Shown: positions 23,129 through 35,126 of the stretch, piece after piece
How the letters are laid out: each line of letters opens with the position of its first letter
Position numbering within the stretch: position 1 is the stretch's first letter
Assembly (NCBI GenBank): GCA_014058105.1
Contig: JACGCM010002201.1
Coordinates: forward strand, 124,001-188,000
Direction of reading: 5' to 3'
DNA: 64,000 bases
DNA from: Kingdonia uniflora
Taxonomy: Eukaryota > Streptophyta > Magnoliopsida > Ranunculales > Circaeasteraceae
Program-made: the position numbers and the translations under genes
Notes under the pieces: generated by a model
What the model saw: only the letters and a program-made list of their open reading frames with translations
The model's database searches: none
What the model was told of the DNA's origin: nothing

Positions 23129-23375
23129 TGTTGGACAATAATAGATTATAACTTCTATATAATCAAAAGAAAATTGAGAGAGAAAAGATGATATCTTATT
23201 AAATGAAATTGTATCTCTTTGTACAAGCTACAAAGAGGATAACCAAACAAATGAGCTTACCTATCCTACTTAAACTTTCCCCATAAACCCTAAATGCCTA
23301 TGGGCTTATTAGGAGTCCAGTAGGACACCCCAACCCAGTTGGGCTCCAACCTTAGGTTGGACCCAACTCCTAACA
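23129..23375 (-). repeat. 3' LTR of copia C
   Basis: On the plus strand it runs from TGTTGGACAA to ACTCCTAACA, a perfect TG...CA unit with short inverted ends. It matches 30366-30612 along its length, for example TACAAGCTACAAA.AGGATAAC and GTTAGGAGTCCAGTA-like phrases. Confidence 0.9.
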
Positions 23376-23386
23376 CTCCCTCTTGG
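23376..23386 (-). promoter_or_regulatory. polypurine tract of copia C
   Basis: Minus strand reads CCAAGAGGGAG directly ahead of the LTR start TGTTAGG. Confidence 0.75.
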
Positions 23387-23639
23387 GGTGTTCCATACCA
23401 GGACGACTTACCTCACTAAAACCTCTGCCTAGCAAAACCCCTTAGGCAAAAAGCTATGCAAAGAAAGAGTACAATCCTATGCCCCATATGGGTTGTGAAC
23501 GTGTATACGTTACCTCATCAAAGCCTCTGGTCAGTAAAACCTCCTAGGATGAAAATTACACTATTAGGAAAAAGAGTACAACACGCACGTGTCAACGTCA
23601 GGACAGGATTACTCACCCTGATGTCGATCTCCCTGAGAT

Positions 23640-24140
23640 TTATCTCCTTGAGATAATAAATCGTATAAACTCCACATAATGATTCCGTATACCAATCTCT
23701 TGAATGTAAGATTTGTAAGAGCCTTCATAAATAGACCAACTAAGTTATCTTCTGAATGGACTTAAACAGCGTTAATCTCATTCGTCTTCTACAACTCATG
23801 TATGTGGAAGAACTTTGGTTAAATGTGCTTCGTTCTGTAACCTATATTAAACCCGCCATTGACTTGAATGATACAAGCTGCATTGTCTTCATAAAGAGTT
23901 GTCGGTTTATCTTGGATGAAACTCAGACCACTACTTTCATTGATGTGGTTGATCATAGACCGCAACCAGAAGCATTCTCTATCAGCTTCATAAAGTGCAA
24001 GAATCTCTGCGTGGCTCGAGGATGTAGCAACCATCGTCTGCTTCACCGATCTCCATGAAATCATTGTATCTCCATACAAGAATATATAACCCGATTGTGA
24101 TCAGCCTTTATATGGATCTGACAAATATCATGCATTGGCA
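23640..24140 (-). pseudogene. copia C RNase H
   Basis: The open stretch 24079-23819 reads ISWRSVKQTMVATSSSHAE, then YEADRECFWLRSM, TLYEDNAACI.QV and RTKHI. The Asp in YEDNA and Glu in SSHAE are the catalytic acids of copia RNase H and both are present. Past the stop at 23819 the tail (KFFH.HEL..., then GLF.KAL and YGI.MW) continues in broken frames to about 23640. Confidence 0.8.
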
Positions 24141-24232
24141 TATCCTATAATTTATCGTTTGCCAATTTTTAGACAGAAAATACCCTAGTCTTTCATGCCG
24201 ATGAGATATCTCAGAATGTGCTTGATCCCATT

Positions 24233-25490
24233 CTAGTGCCTTTGGATAGGTGTAGAACTATGGCGTGCAAAATAGTTCATTGTGAATAAGATATCGGGTC
24301 GAGTACACCCTGCTAAGTATAACAAAGCACCGATAGCTCCTAGATATGGCATCTCAGACCCAAGGAGTTTCTCCCCCTCGTCTAGAGGACGATAGATATC
24401 CTTGTTCACATCTAATGAACGGACATGCATAGACGTTTTGGCATTATGTGCCGTATCCATACAAAAACATTTTATAATCCTTTTGGTATATGTCGCCTGA
24501 TGTATGATTATGCCACGACCAAGATGTTCAATTTGCAAACCGAGACAAAATTTGGTCTTCTTAAGGTCTTTTATTTCTAATACCTTGGGAAGGAATTCTA
24601 ATGATATTCAAATCGTCTACATAAACTATAATGATGGCGAAGCGAGTATTTGTTTTCTTGATGAAAATGCATAAGCAAACAAGGCTATTTGGAAAACCCT
24701 CAACTTTCAAATATTTAGTGAGCCTATTGTGCAACATGAGCCCTGATTATTTTAGACCATACAATGACTTATCCTATTTTATTACATAGGCACCCCATGT
24801 GCCTGACATTATTGTTTCCTGAAGTTTAAACATTTTTGGTAGCTTCATGTAGATCTCCATATCTAATTTCCCATATAGATATGCAGTAACTACATCCATA
24901 AGAAGCATGTCAATCTCGTTCTTAATGGCTGACTAACAAACTAATCAAGTAACAGAATGTTATAGCGTCCATGACTAGAGAGTATGCTTCATCGTAATCG
25001 AAGCCAAGTCATTGAGAAAAGCCCTAGGCAACTAGTATTGCTTTGTACCTTATTATATTTCCAAGTTCATATCATTTTTGTATGAATACCTATTTATAAC
25101 TGACAGGCCTGATGGCATCTTGCCTAGGGACTATTGGTCTAAACACTTCGCATTTAGCTAATGAGCTGAGCTCCGCATTGATCGCAGCCTCCCACTCTGG
25201 CCAATTTGTATGATTTTTATATTCGTCTACAATGAGTGGTTCTTGATCATCATCCTCGATGGCGAGCTCAACAACGAAAGTGAATACTTCATCGACTACT
25301 ACTTCTGAATGATCCCACGTGGTGCCATTAGAAACAAAGTTAATCGAGATTACTTGATTATCATGTGCATGTGCCTTGCCAGGCTTGTCTCCAAATGCTT
25401 TACGTGGATACGTAGCTACTACAACCCTGTCTGTGGGAGGTTCCGTCCCTGATGAACCAATTATACCATTAGTCTTTTCTTTTACCATAC
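24233..25490 (-). pseudogene. copia C reverse transcriptase
   Basis: Starts with NWPEWEAAINAELSSLAKCE (25240-25180 region), SYKWVF and YKA.LVA.GFS, continues through MKLP.M.KL and carries an intact catalytic FAIIIVYVDDLNII at about 24645-24600. The thumb (24538-24233) holds the LEIEHLG-like, HQATYTKRI and GALLYLAGCTRPDI phrases. Several stops fall between 25090 and 24540. Confidence 0.85.
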
Positions 25491-26805
25491 GCTATTTCTT
25501 AGCCCTCAGCTCAGCGTCCTTCTTTGCAGTGGGGCATCTTCTTGTAACGCGCAGCTTGGATTTATTAGCGGGTTGCACGCCAGTTCCCTGAACATCTAAT
25601 CGTGTAGGTACATTACTTATAGGTACATGCGCCTTGGTTACTTTAGCAATATCGTAAAATACATCTGGCAATTCATTAGCAATCTATTATAAGTATAGAA
25701 TCTGTTACACTTCCTTATCACCATGATTGGTTAGGGGTTCTAGATGAGACAACGATGGTGTGCTCCAACTAATCTTGGAAACATCTTCAACATTGACTGT
25801 CATATCTCCCCCTAATACTGGGAATATCGTTTCATCAAAGTGACAATCTGCGAATCCCCTAGTAAATACATCTCTTGTAGTGGGTTCAAAGTATCGAATG
25901 ATAGATGGTGAGTTGTAACCTACATAAATACCGAGCCGACGTTGGGGCCCCATCTTCATACGTTGTGGTGGCATAATCAACACCTGTACGGAACATCCAA
26001 ATGTTCATAGATGGGCGACACTGGGCTCTGACCCAGTTACTAGTTACAATAGGGAATATTGATTATTGGTTGTTAGATGAATTCTAATCAGGGCAGCAGC
26101 ATACAGGATTGCATGGCCCAACGCAGTGACTGGAAGTTGAGATCGTAATAACAGTGGCCTAACGATTAACTGTAATCGCTTGATTAGATTCTCAGCCATA
26201 CCATTTTGGGTATGGACATGTGGTACTGGATGCTCGACATTAATTACATTAGTCGTACAATAATTGAGAAAAATCTTTGAGGTAAACTCGTCAGCGCCGT
26301 CAAATCTCATAGATTTGATCGGGTGATCCAGGAAATGAGCCCGCAATCGAATAATCTGGGCAAGAAGCCGTGGAAATGCCATATTCCTAGATGATAATAG
26401 GTAAATGTCTGACCATCTCATAGATGCGTCGATTAAGACCATATAGTATTTAAACGAACCACTATGTGGATGAATAGGTCCACATATGTCTTTATGGATA
26501 CGTTGGAGAAAGGCTGGAGACTCCAACTCCACCTTGATCTTACTAGGTTGGGCTATAAGCTTTCTTTGAGAGTAGGTATTATACGGGCAATCTTGCAAAA
26601 TTCTGATCTTCTCTCCCATAAGTGAAAGTCCAAAGGTACTATTGATAATTTTCCTCATCATTCTTTGTAAACGATGTTTGAAACGATCATGCCAAATCTT
26701 AAATATTTTCTCTTGTAAGGGAGAAAAATTAGTGATTACATATGTTTCGACATGCCTAAAGGCAGTAGAATAAAGTCTTGAGGAATACATTGGACACCGT
26801 TCCAA
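25491..26805 (-). pseudogene. copia C integrase and linker
   Basis: The 253-codon open stretch 26805-26044 is the best-preserved pol piece in the window. It contains IWHDRFKHR...(H motif of the pre-integrase zinc finger), C..(NTYSQ), HKDICGPIHPHSGSFKYYM.LIDASMRW with the first catalytic Asp, RFDGADEFTS with the second, and HTQNGMAENLIKRLQ with the Glu. All three DDE acids are present. The 25983-25705 stretch is the C-terminal region (MGPQRRLGIYVGY). The start and linkers are broken. Confidence 0.85.
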
Positions 26806-26932
26806 TATAAGTTCTTGACCTTTAGGCGAATAGGTGATGCATAGAATTTGATTATCATTACTTCATATCGTCTTGACTTAATAACTGTTATCATGTATGT
26901 CCCTAGAGCTTAGTAAATTATCGGGAGATTCC

Positions 26933-27140
26933 CTAGGTGCTCCCTGAGCCCTCTATGATATTGGTCATGCCTATAACAGTGTAAATGTCCCCGACAGACA
27001 CGGTCAAGTATGAAAAATACCATTTATCTCGAAGGATCGAGTGCGTGGTACCACTGTCTACTAGACATGTGTCGCGACTCATCATATTATCAATTAGTGC
27101 CCTATAGGTAGAAAGATTCATGGGCGACCTATATATATAG
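26933..27140 (-). pseudogene. copia C protease fragment
   Basis: Reads TCLVDSGTTHSILRDKWYF: the aspartic protease DSGTT active site is intact. It is followed by the DIYTVIGMTNIIEGSG segment that also occurs in element A. The rest of the flap is lost at a stop near 26933. Confidence 0.8.
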
Positions 27141-27339
27141 CAGATTAAAAATCTTTATATAACAAATTAACTACTATCCTAAGCAATAATTTGAATAATC
27201 AGTATTTAGAATAAAATAAAATCTCATGTATGTCACGAGCACTTTATTGAAACATAAATGATTTGTTCCTAACATAATCAAAAATACTGACAAAAAGTAA
27301 ATCAAGTCTCTACGAGAAAAGAAACTACTAGTACTCTCT

Positions 27340-28330
27340 ACTGAGATATCATTACGGATTACTCCATATGTTGATCCATGCCGACATCAGTGTCGCCGAA
27401 GAAGTTTCACGCTGCAAACTCCACAAGGGCGGAGTTAGTATCAATAACTGCATGGTTGGTCTGGACTATGTTATCTCTGGCCACCCTTGGTGCCATATAT
27501 TCCCGTGCCTAGTGTCATGTCCCTTCGCAGTTAAAGCAAGGAGATCCATGATCTGGCTTCTTTTCCTTTTTCACATTTCCTGGTATGTCGGATTTCTTAA
27601 ATCCTTTACCTTTCCTAGGGCCAAATGGTTTATGGTTCTTGCCCTTCCTGCTTCCCTGGTATCCTCCCCTGTTCTTTCCATATTTGCGTCCCTAACGTGC
27701 AGAGTTGTTTCTCCAAAACTAAACATTGTGTGATGTGGGCAACGATGCACTTCCAGAAGGCCACATAACATGATTCTTCATCAGAAGTTCATCATTCTGC
27801 TCAAAGAGGAGCAGTGTCTGAATCAAGACTTTGTGAGTCAGAATGTTCTCTCGCCAATATTGCCTCTGAAGCGTAATATTGCTAGCATGGAAAGTTGATA
27901 GAGTCTTCTCTACCATTTCAGCATTAGTGACTTTCCTTTCATACAACTCAAGTGTAGAAGTGATTTTATGAACTACTGAGTTATAAGCAGCGACAGTCCT
28001 AAAATCTTAGAACTTAAGGTTATTCAATTTGTGCATCACTTTTAGGTGCATAATGGTCTTTTGCTGACCATAATACCCCTTTATGCTTGCCCATAAGTCA
28101 GCTGGCTCAACCTTGTTGAGGTATTCAGTCTTCAGGTAATCCTAAATATGATGACGGAAGATAAACAAAGCTTTTGCTTTGTCGATGGGATCTTTCTTGT
28201 TGTCAATGGCGATGGTCTTCTGTAGACCAAAAGACTTCAAAAACAAGTCAGCGTCAATGCACCAAGTGAGGTAATTATCTCCAGTGAGCAACAATGGAGG
28301 AAATTTAACATTCTTGAGTTTCGCAGGCAT
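27340..28330 (-). pseudogene. copia C gag
   Basis: Starts at an ATG at 28330 with MPAKLKNVKFPPLLLTGDNYLTWC, the usual N-terminus of this Gag type (LTG.NY..W). It continues through NAEMVEKTLSTFHASN, YRE and LL.EQNDELLMKNH (27946-27719), then a Lys/Arg/Gly-rich part and a decayed knuckle CFNCEG..H..ARE near 27540-27500, in which the last Cys is Tyr. Stops within. The plus-strand ORF at 27368-27733 is its shadow. Confidence 0.8.
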
Positions 28331-30365
28331 CTGTTATGCAAAATATAGATCCTAATTAGTAACAATTATTGATAAACATTTCAAATACATTATAGACAGA
28401 TCATAGTACTTAAAATAGCATAAAATAAATGATTCTCAATTATATTATAGTTGAACCTTGTTCATATTCTAAAACTCATGAAATTCTTTTAAAATAATTA
28501 AATCCAAATTTTACCCCGTAAAAATAATGATCTTAATCTTAAGTGTGCATTTTAATAGAATCTTAGTCAAGATTGTTATTCAAAACTACTAGATGTGTGC
28601 ATTTCTTATTCTGAGAACTAGGGTGTTCTAATTCCTAAAGTTCTATAAGGTTGGTATATTCTAGCCAAATGACCCTATTTACTACAAATTTGAGGGGTAT
28701 TAAATATTTAGATGATAAGTGGTCCCACCCCGAAGTCTGTTGGGTTCACAAGATAGGTAGATTATGCATGTCTTTGAAATAACATTCTAGGGTACTATAG
28801 GTTGCTATCAATGCTTATATACCTCTAAATGTTATCATGTAATATCTAATTGCACCTAGATACGTAAAATTGGATCATCAGACACCAAGTTTTTAGAAAT
28901 AAGACTCAGTCAATTCGTAATTGAGCTCTAATTATTTGTCATTGACAATTAATCGTTATTTAGATACTTAAATATCTCTGATCATGATAATTAGTATTCT
29001 AAATTAGTCTTGGTTCTGTATTATCTGTGATCCCTGATTATGATAATTAGTATACTAAGGACATTCTGTTAATATCCAATTAGTTATCGTAAGATACTTA
29101 AATAGGTATTAATCCTTTTACTTATATCACATATAAGCGAGTCAGTTTTCCTATATAAGGCACCCGTTCCCAAACAAATTTAAAAATATTTTTCATAAAA
29201 AAAATTTAAAACTATTTTTCATAAAAAAAATTTAAAAATATTTTTCATAAAAAAATTAAAAATGGGACCCCCATGGGGTAAGTCCAGTCAATAGGATTTT
29301 TTTTTAAAAAAAATTGACTCAATTTGACCAAAAATTGAGCTTTCTAGAGCCAATTTAGTGTCTGAACCGGTCTGGCTTGGTCTGGGTCAAGTCCTGGACC
29401 GGGTTGACCGGTTTGACCAAGTCAAACTGCCATGTGTCACCCCTTAGTGATTGCCACGTGTCACTCAATAGTGATTGCCATGTGTCACTGTGTGGGTCTG
29501 TCATGTATCACTGTGTGGGACTACCATGTATTACTGCATAGTTACTGCCACGTGGCATTGTGTGGGCCTGCCACGTATCAATGTACAGTGACTTCCATGT
29601 GGTATGTGAACAGTGCTGCCACGTGTTACACACGTGCCTGCCACATAGAATACTCCATGGCATGCCACTATTTAGTACTTGGCATGCCACTATCCCGCCA
29701 CGTAGCATACCACGTGTCCTTGATACGTGTCATTGATACGTGTCATTGCCATGTCATCATGGTGGACCACCCCTGCGATGTCAGCATGCCACATGACCTT
29801 GATACGTATCATTACCACGTTAGTAAGTGGGTCCCATTGCCACATGACACGTGTCCCTGCCACAACGTCAACGAGTGGATAAAGATGACATCATTAGACA
29901 CTGAAATAATATATTTTTTAAATAAATATTTTATTGCTGACGTCTTCTTGACCTAAAATCGTCGTTTTTGGCCGTAAACTGCCCAAATTCAACACCAATT
30001 TTTTGGCGATTGCGACATCTCCCTGAGACGTACCCTATACCTTTGGAAACCTTATAGAATAGGCTACGCAACAAAAAAGGTTTTGTGTATATCCGATGTC
30101 CACAACAAAATTTATTTTGGTTTAAATATAGCCCTTCATCAAGGATTTAAAACACCAAAATAGGCTATTTTAATCTGAATAAAATAGATAAAAATTACTT
30201 TAATCTATATTTTGATATCCTATATCATAGATTAAGTAAATAATATATATATATATATAAATTCAAAAAATAGTAAGTAATACCTCTCCGCAACGCAAAA
30301 ATCTAAGAAAATGTTGATTTTGAGAGTTCCCCCTTCTGATCCACTAGCTCTACGTGCTGATAACG
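28331..30365 (-). other. leader of copia C with ACGTG-rich repeat block
   Basis: Two kilobases between the 5' LTR and gag. It contains AT-rich DNA, A-rich stretches with repeated TTTTTCATAAAAAAA-like units (29180-29260), the ACGTG-rich block at 29420-29880 and a (TA)n run at 30244-30258. No supported coding region. Confidence 0.6.
29420..29880. repeat. degenerate repeats of about 30 bp rich in CCACGTG/ACGTGTC
   Basis: Irregular repeats of the wording TGCCACGTGTCA, TGCCATGTGTCA and TGATACGTGTCA. At least eight copies of the ACGTG core occur (near 29455, 29549, 29620, 29632, 29710, 29723, 29735 and 29847), including G-box CACGTG. The plus-strand ORF over 29432-29956 is only the translation of this repeat (CH/MC-rich) and is not a gene. 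Confidence 0.75.
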
Positions 30366-30612
30366 TGTTGGACAATAATAGATTATAGCTTTTATATAAT
30401 AAAGAGAAAATTAAGAGAGAAAATAGGATATCTTATTAAATGAAATTGTATCTCTCTGTACAAGCTACAAATAGGATAACCCAACAAATGAGGTTACCTA
30501 TCCTACTTAAACTCTCCTCATAAACCCTAAAGGCCTATGGGCTTGTTAGGAGTCCAGTAACACACCCCAACCCAGTTGGGATCCCACCTTGGGCTAGACC
30601 CGACTCCTAATA
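30366..30612 (-). repeat. 5' LTR of copia C
   Basis: Partner of 23129-23375. On the plus strand it starts TGTTGGACAA and ends CCTAATA, where the partner ends CCTAACA, so the outer end has changed by one base. Confidence 0.9.
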
Positions 30613-30752
30613 CTATTATTATGTTTCAGGTTTTTATTTAAGTATTTTTTAGTACTTGTTTACGTTCAGTTTCCATAAAGACTAGGATTAATAATTCCTT
30701 AGCATTTTTCAAATGATGGCAATGTTTATTCTTTACAGTGCAATCTGATGTG

Positions 30753-31221
30753 AGTATCTCCTAAAGTACCTCACTCACTTGGTTGAAAAAAAGTAAAAAC
30801 CAAGTGAGTGATGTCCAATTTCATCCAACAGTACCTCACTTTTTTTTTAACATGCGCTTAAATGTTGGACACCCGTTTCAAAAAAAATTGAAAAAAATAA
30901 AATAAAAAATTCATCAGGTTCCTGGCTGTTAAGCGCCCGATTTTATTTATTTTTGTTTAAAAAATAATTAGGTGTCCAAGTCTTAGGCACCCGATTTAAA
31001 TTTTTTGTGAAAAAAACAATTGGGCGCTCGATTAGAAAACAAACAGGCACCCAACACTTGGATCCTAATCGCGATGTAAGAAAGCAAGGTTGTGACTTGG
31101 AAAACAAGGCTCAACCTTGCTTTTTGAGTTGAAAAACCAAGTAAATGAGGTTCTATTGGAGCTCAAAAATCCTTGGTGGTACCTTAGAAAATAAGTGAGT
31201 GAGGCTACTTTAGGAGATGCT
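30753..31221. mobile_element. MITE-like element with 28-bp inverted ends
   Basis: The left end (30753-30780, AGTATCTCCTAAAGTACCTC...) is the near-exact inverse of the right end (31193-31221, ...CTACTTTAGGAGATGCTT), one inserted base and one change apart. A further hairpin pairs ACTTGGTT near 30778 with AACCAAGT near 30799. No ORF. Length 469 bp. Target duplication not clear, so superfamily is not assigned. Confidence 0.75.
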
Positions 31222-31478
31222 TTTACTCCTCAAATTTGTAGCACCCTCTCTTTAGATTCTCTTAATCCAATATATTTCTTCTAGATTTTCACTCTTTAGA
31301 TTTTAAGTCTTTCTCAAGGAGTATTCAAATAGGGAGCTTTTGTGATAGGCATATTTAAAATTAAAAACATAAGATGTGACAGAAAACATTATTCGTCCTT
31401 CCTTCCCTTTGTACTCATCTTCTCTATTTCTATCTCCCATCTTTCCTCTCACCCTATTCTCCACCTCTCTTCTCCCAA

Positions 31479-32292
31479 TGTGATGCCCTAACAAACGCCG
31501 ACCAAATATACCCGAGCGTTTGGATTTCTTACCTTAAATATATGTTCTCTATATCCTAATATAGCTGCACTCCAAGTTTCGTTGAAAACAGAATTGGTTA
31601 AAGGGGCGAGAAGTGTCAGTACGCTTCGTCTCCACTTTTGATGTTTTCTTTTGGAAACAAGCTATTTCCTTAGTAGCTATATTAAAGAGGAACCTTGATC
31701 CAAACCTCCCCATGACAAAGTTAGTTTTATAGCTTAATCATCTTGGATCCCGGCTCATGGGCTATTCACAAGTGATGGTCATGAGTTCTCTTTGGCCTAG
31801 GGAAGGCCAAGAGACATTACCTCGCAATGAGGGCCGCTTTTCCAGATAGGGCGCCGTTATGCAGTTGATATGCCCCACGAGCCAACCGCGACGTACTACC
31901 CCTTATAAATGGATTATGTAACTAGTCCAGGCTCGTCGCCCCTTAATATATATCATATATTTGGAACCTGGCATATTGAGCTATTCTGATCCGCTACAGG
32001 AAAGGTGTGATATCCGTACCTCGTGCCCAGTCACGAGAGATTATGCTATAGAGATTATTGAGGAAACCTTCAGTGTTGCCGCCTATACCGAATACATATT
32101 CGACGACCCCTCACGAGTATCCAGGATTATCAGGATGCCGCTCTAGCATCCGTGGCTCTATTTCACTGGTGCCACCGAGCCAGTAAAGATAGCTTGTGCA
32201 TGCCGGCTGCACGTGTATGTACGCTGCACGGTCTCATAATTTTTTGCTGTGCTTCGGGCACTGTAGTAACAGACCTGAGTCAGGCCGTGACA
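31479..32292 (+). repeat. 5' LTR of element E
   Basis: Aligns throughout with 35127-35947. TATA box TTATAAAT at about 31903-31910, with a long pyrimidine/purine-mixed U5. Confidence 0.9.
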
Positions 32293-32294
32293 GA

Positions 32295-32306
32295 TGGTAT
32301 CATAGC
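32295..32306 (+). promoter_or_regulatory. primer-binding site of element E
   Basis: TGGTATCATAGC, two bases after the LTR. It differs from the initiator-Met site TGGTATCAGAGC by one base. Confidence 0.8.
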
Positions 32307-35116
32307 TAGACTAGTTTGATCTAAGCTTATCAGAGTGTAAATGGTTATGTCTATGTTTATCAGAGCTAGTCAGAGTTCACCTGACTTATCAAATCTTGTT
32401 AGAGCAAATCAGAGTGATGGTTCCCGAGTTGGTAATAGGGGATACCTATTTGACAGTTGTTATCTTCAGAGTCGAAGTTGCTCTGTACAGATGATCTAAG
32501 CACCGTTGTGAATGCTTGTAGAGCGGGTTGCCAACATGTCAGTTGATATTAGAAGCGAGAGAAATGATCCATATCTGAGCGCGAGATTGCTCAAGTTAAG
32601 TATATTTTAGACAATGACGTTAAGAGAAATGACTAATATTTGAGTTGGATGCGGTGACCTATATCGTTAGTTGTCTCAAGAAGGCTGGTCAGTATAGCAG
32701 ATGCTCTATGAAGTATAGTAATAGGGAAATCTAGCAGTTGTTAAATGGCTTTGAATCTACCCATACACAATGAAGAGAAGTAACAGTTGTGATCAAGGAT
32801 GATGCCCATCTCAGCAGAGATCGATATGGTTAGTAATTTATACCAAGTACTTACGTGTGGAAGCCGCGAAGCTTGGATAAGTTGAAATTCCTTAGTGTCT
32901 ACAGAAGATTGAAGAATCCTAGTTTGATACTCATTTTGATTATCTTGAGTTGGACACAGAGACGTTCTGGAGCTGAACGTCATGATCCAAATGTTGAAGC
33001 GGTGAAATGAAGACATGGTTTGAGTCCCAAGTTTACACAGTGATTTTTGTCAGTGTTGATGTTGAGGGCAAAGTTTTTCTTGGTTTTGCGACATGAACCG
33101 CGACCCCCCCCCCAAGTTGGGTTGTCGCCAATCCGCATTTGGTTCCACAGTAGCATAGGACACTGCTCTGCTCACTCAAAGAAGGCAAGAAGGTTGAGTG
33201 ATGCTTGTTCTCTAGCTCTATTGTTGAGTATTAGGTTTGTTATCATTCGAGTGCCCTAGCCGAGTTGATCCTTGTTGTTTCACAAGATGGTCCTGGATCA
33301 TTTCAAGCTCACAAATTAGAGAAGACTCACATTTCTAAATGGCAATAAGTTACGTAGTTATCGCAGAACAGAGTTGAGCTACAGTCAGTTGTGCAGGTTA
33401 CCTCAGACATGATCTCAGATGGATCAATGCTCTAGGATGAAAGATCCTGAACAAAATTGGATGTTATTTCCCAATTCCTTATCACATGATGGTTGGCGGT
33501 AGGGTAGAGTTCCCGCGCCTCTTTCTTTGCATTGATGGAGTGTCTTTAGAAGAACACATCCGAATGACCGACGAGAGTTGGTTGCATCTACAGAAGGTAG
33601 TTCAGAGACAGAGAATGGCTACGCTTCAGTTTAAAGATGATTGCGACGGTATAAAGGTTGATCTCCTCGAGGTTGATAGTAGTTGGAAGTGGCAAGCCAA
33701 TTATCTTAGGACGACAGGTGTAGTGGCAGTATCTTGTTCCCAAATTCCCCAAGTTACTCAGGTTCAAGTAGGGATGAAGAAATGGAGAAACGCTTCAGCA
33801 GTCAATCAATTATATGTCACAACTTTGTTCTTGATGAGGACGTCGAGCTTATTGAGTGCGGGAAGAGTTGTTAGTGTGACCCAGTTGTACGCAGATTCTA
33901 GCAGGGTCATTACCACTAAAGTTTGGCAAGTACAGATGCCAGTGCTAAGTCCTCCTTGAAGAGTGAGGTAGATTGGAGTCCTCCGTAGTTGAGAGACCTT
34001 GGTGATGCCAGAGTAGTAATCACCCTTCCTGAAGCCGAGTTAGGTGCAGATACCATATATCGCTCAATAGATTAGATGATGGGGTACCATGAAGTTTGGT
34101 AGAGCAGAACATTGCCGTATAGATAGATGTCTCATGGGGTTTCCAAGTTCATACAGAACGTCTTAATGGTGGACCTCGATGGTTTAGCTGGCGGTAGGGT
34201 CAATAAGAGTTCCCACGCCTTGATAAGCTGCTGCGATGGTTTTGTTGGCAGTAGGACAGAGTGTTCGCGCCTTGTTGAGAGTATGCTACCTCCTTGGAGC
34301 TACCCTCCCTCGCCCAAGTGAACAATGAGTTCCAGTTCAGTTTTATACTGGTAAGGCGAGAGTGCCGCATCTTGATTTTGTGTCCCAGATGTTCCGTAAG
34401 AAGGGCAGACGTGGTTTGAAGACCTTTGCAAATTTAGTTGAAGGGCTATCATGTAGTTTCAGAGCGCGGTAGGTATTCCGTAGCAGATGGGGAGAGTTTA
34501 CCCCAGGTTTTTAGAAAACTTGCTCTTTACCACTCGCAGAAGAAAAGTGAAGTTTAAAGCCGAGATTCACAAAAGATTGAACTCTCGAGCAGCAAAGGCA
34601 TTGTACAACTTGAAGGAAGAGTAGACCGGTGTGACTCAAAAGGGAGCACACTTTTTAGACATGATTGTAGATACCATCGTCATGCTGTCCGGAGAAGACA
34701 CCAGGTTTGTCGAGTAGAGCGACATTCCAAATGTGTCAGGAGAAAAGGCACTTTGCAGCAGGATGCAACACATTTAAGAGGGCGGAATACTTGGAAGCAC
34801 CGCCCATATATACATCAGAAGGCTAAAGGCCGCGGGATAATATCCAGAAGAAAAGGCAGACTCCAAAGTTTGAATGAAGGTCCAATCACTGACGCACTTC
34901 CAATTGAAAGGCTGAAGAACAAGGTTCAGTCGTGAAGACCACAGTTGTCAGCATCGAGACTAGCAGTTGGGTTCAGTATCCGCTAGTGCAGAAGAATGTA
35001 TAGTACTCTGAACTAAGTGCGGGAGAGTATTAGTTTTTTGAAGATGCAGAAGATTGAATCTTTGCAGAGTCGTGTTGAAGAAAGGTTCTCGACGATGATG
35101 TCGAGATTATTTTAAG
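32307..35116 (+). pseudogene. decayed interior of element E
   Basis: Short broken ORFs only. A zinc-knuckle relic occurs near 34720-34755, where the reading QMCQEKRHFAAGC keeps the second Cys, the His and the last Cys of a CX2CX4HX4C motif and has Phe in place of the first Cys. This suggests a former gag. A phrase around GGCGGTAGGG...GTTCCCGCGCC recurs near 33491, 34190 and 34248, indicating internal duplication. No reverse transcriptase, integrase or RNase H motif was seen. Confidence 0.45.
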
Positions 35117-35126
35117 TGCGGGAAGG
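35117..35126 (+). promoter_or_regulatory. polypurine tract of element E
   Basis: GTGCGGGAAGG-type purine run directly before the 3' LTR start TGTTACG. Confidence 0.65.

Larger units (their letters stand above)
23124..30617 (-). mobile_element. Ty1/copia element C, near full length
   Basis: Two 247-bp LTRs (23129-23375 and 30366-30612) enclose a minus-strand gag-pol. The flanks TTATT (left) and CTATT (right) look like a target duplication with one change. A polypurine tract abuts the left (3') LTR. Coding segments lie in the order expected when read from right to left. It is the same family as element A at the left edge, in opposite orientation. All reading frames are interrupted. Confidence 0.9.

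Noticed and set aside
27368..27733. 121-codon plus-strand ORF
   Set aside because: Shadow of copia C gag on the minus strand.
29432..29956. 174-codon ORF rich in Cys, His and Met
   Set aside because: It is the translation of the degenerate ACGTG-rich repeat and has no domain. The opposite strand gives a similar repeat-made ORF.
33486..33959. 157-codon ORF in element E
   Set aside because: No domain seen. It overlaps internal repeats and lies in a decayed interior, so it is more likely chance.
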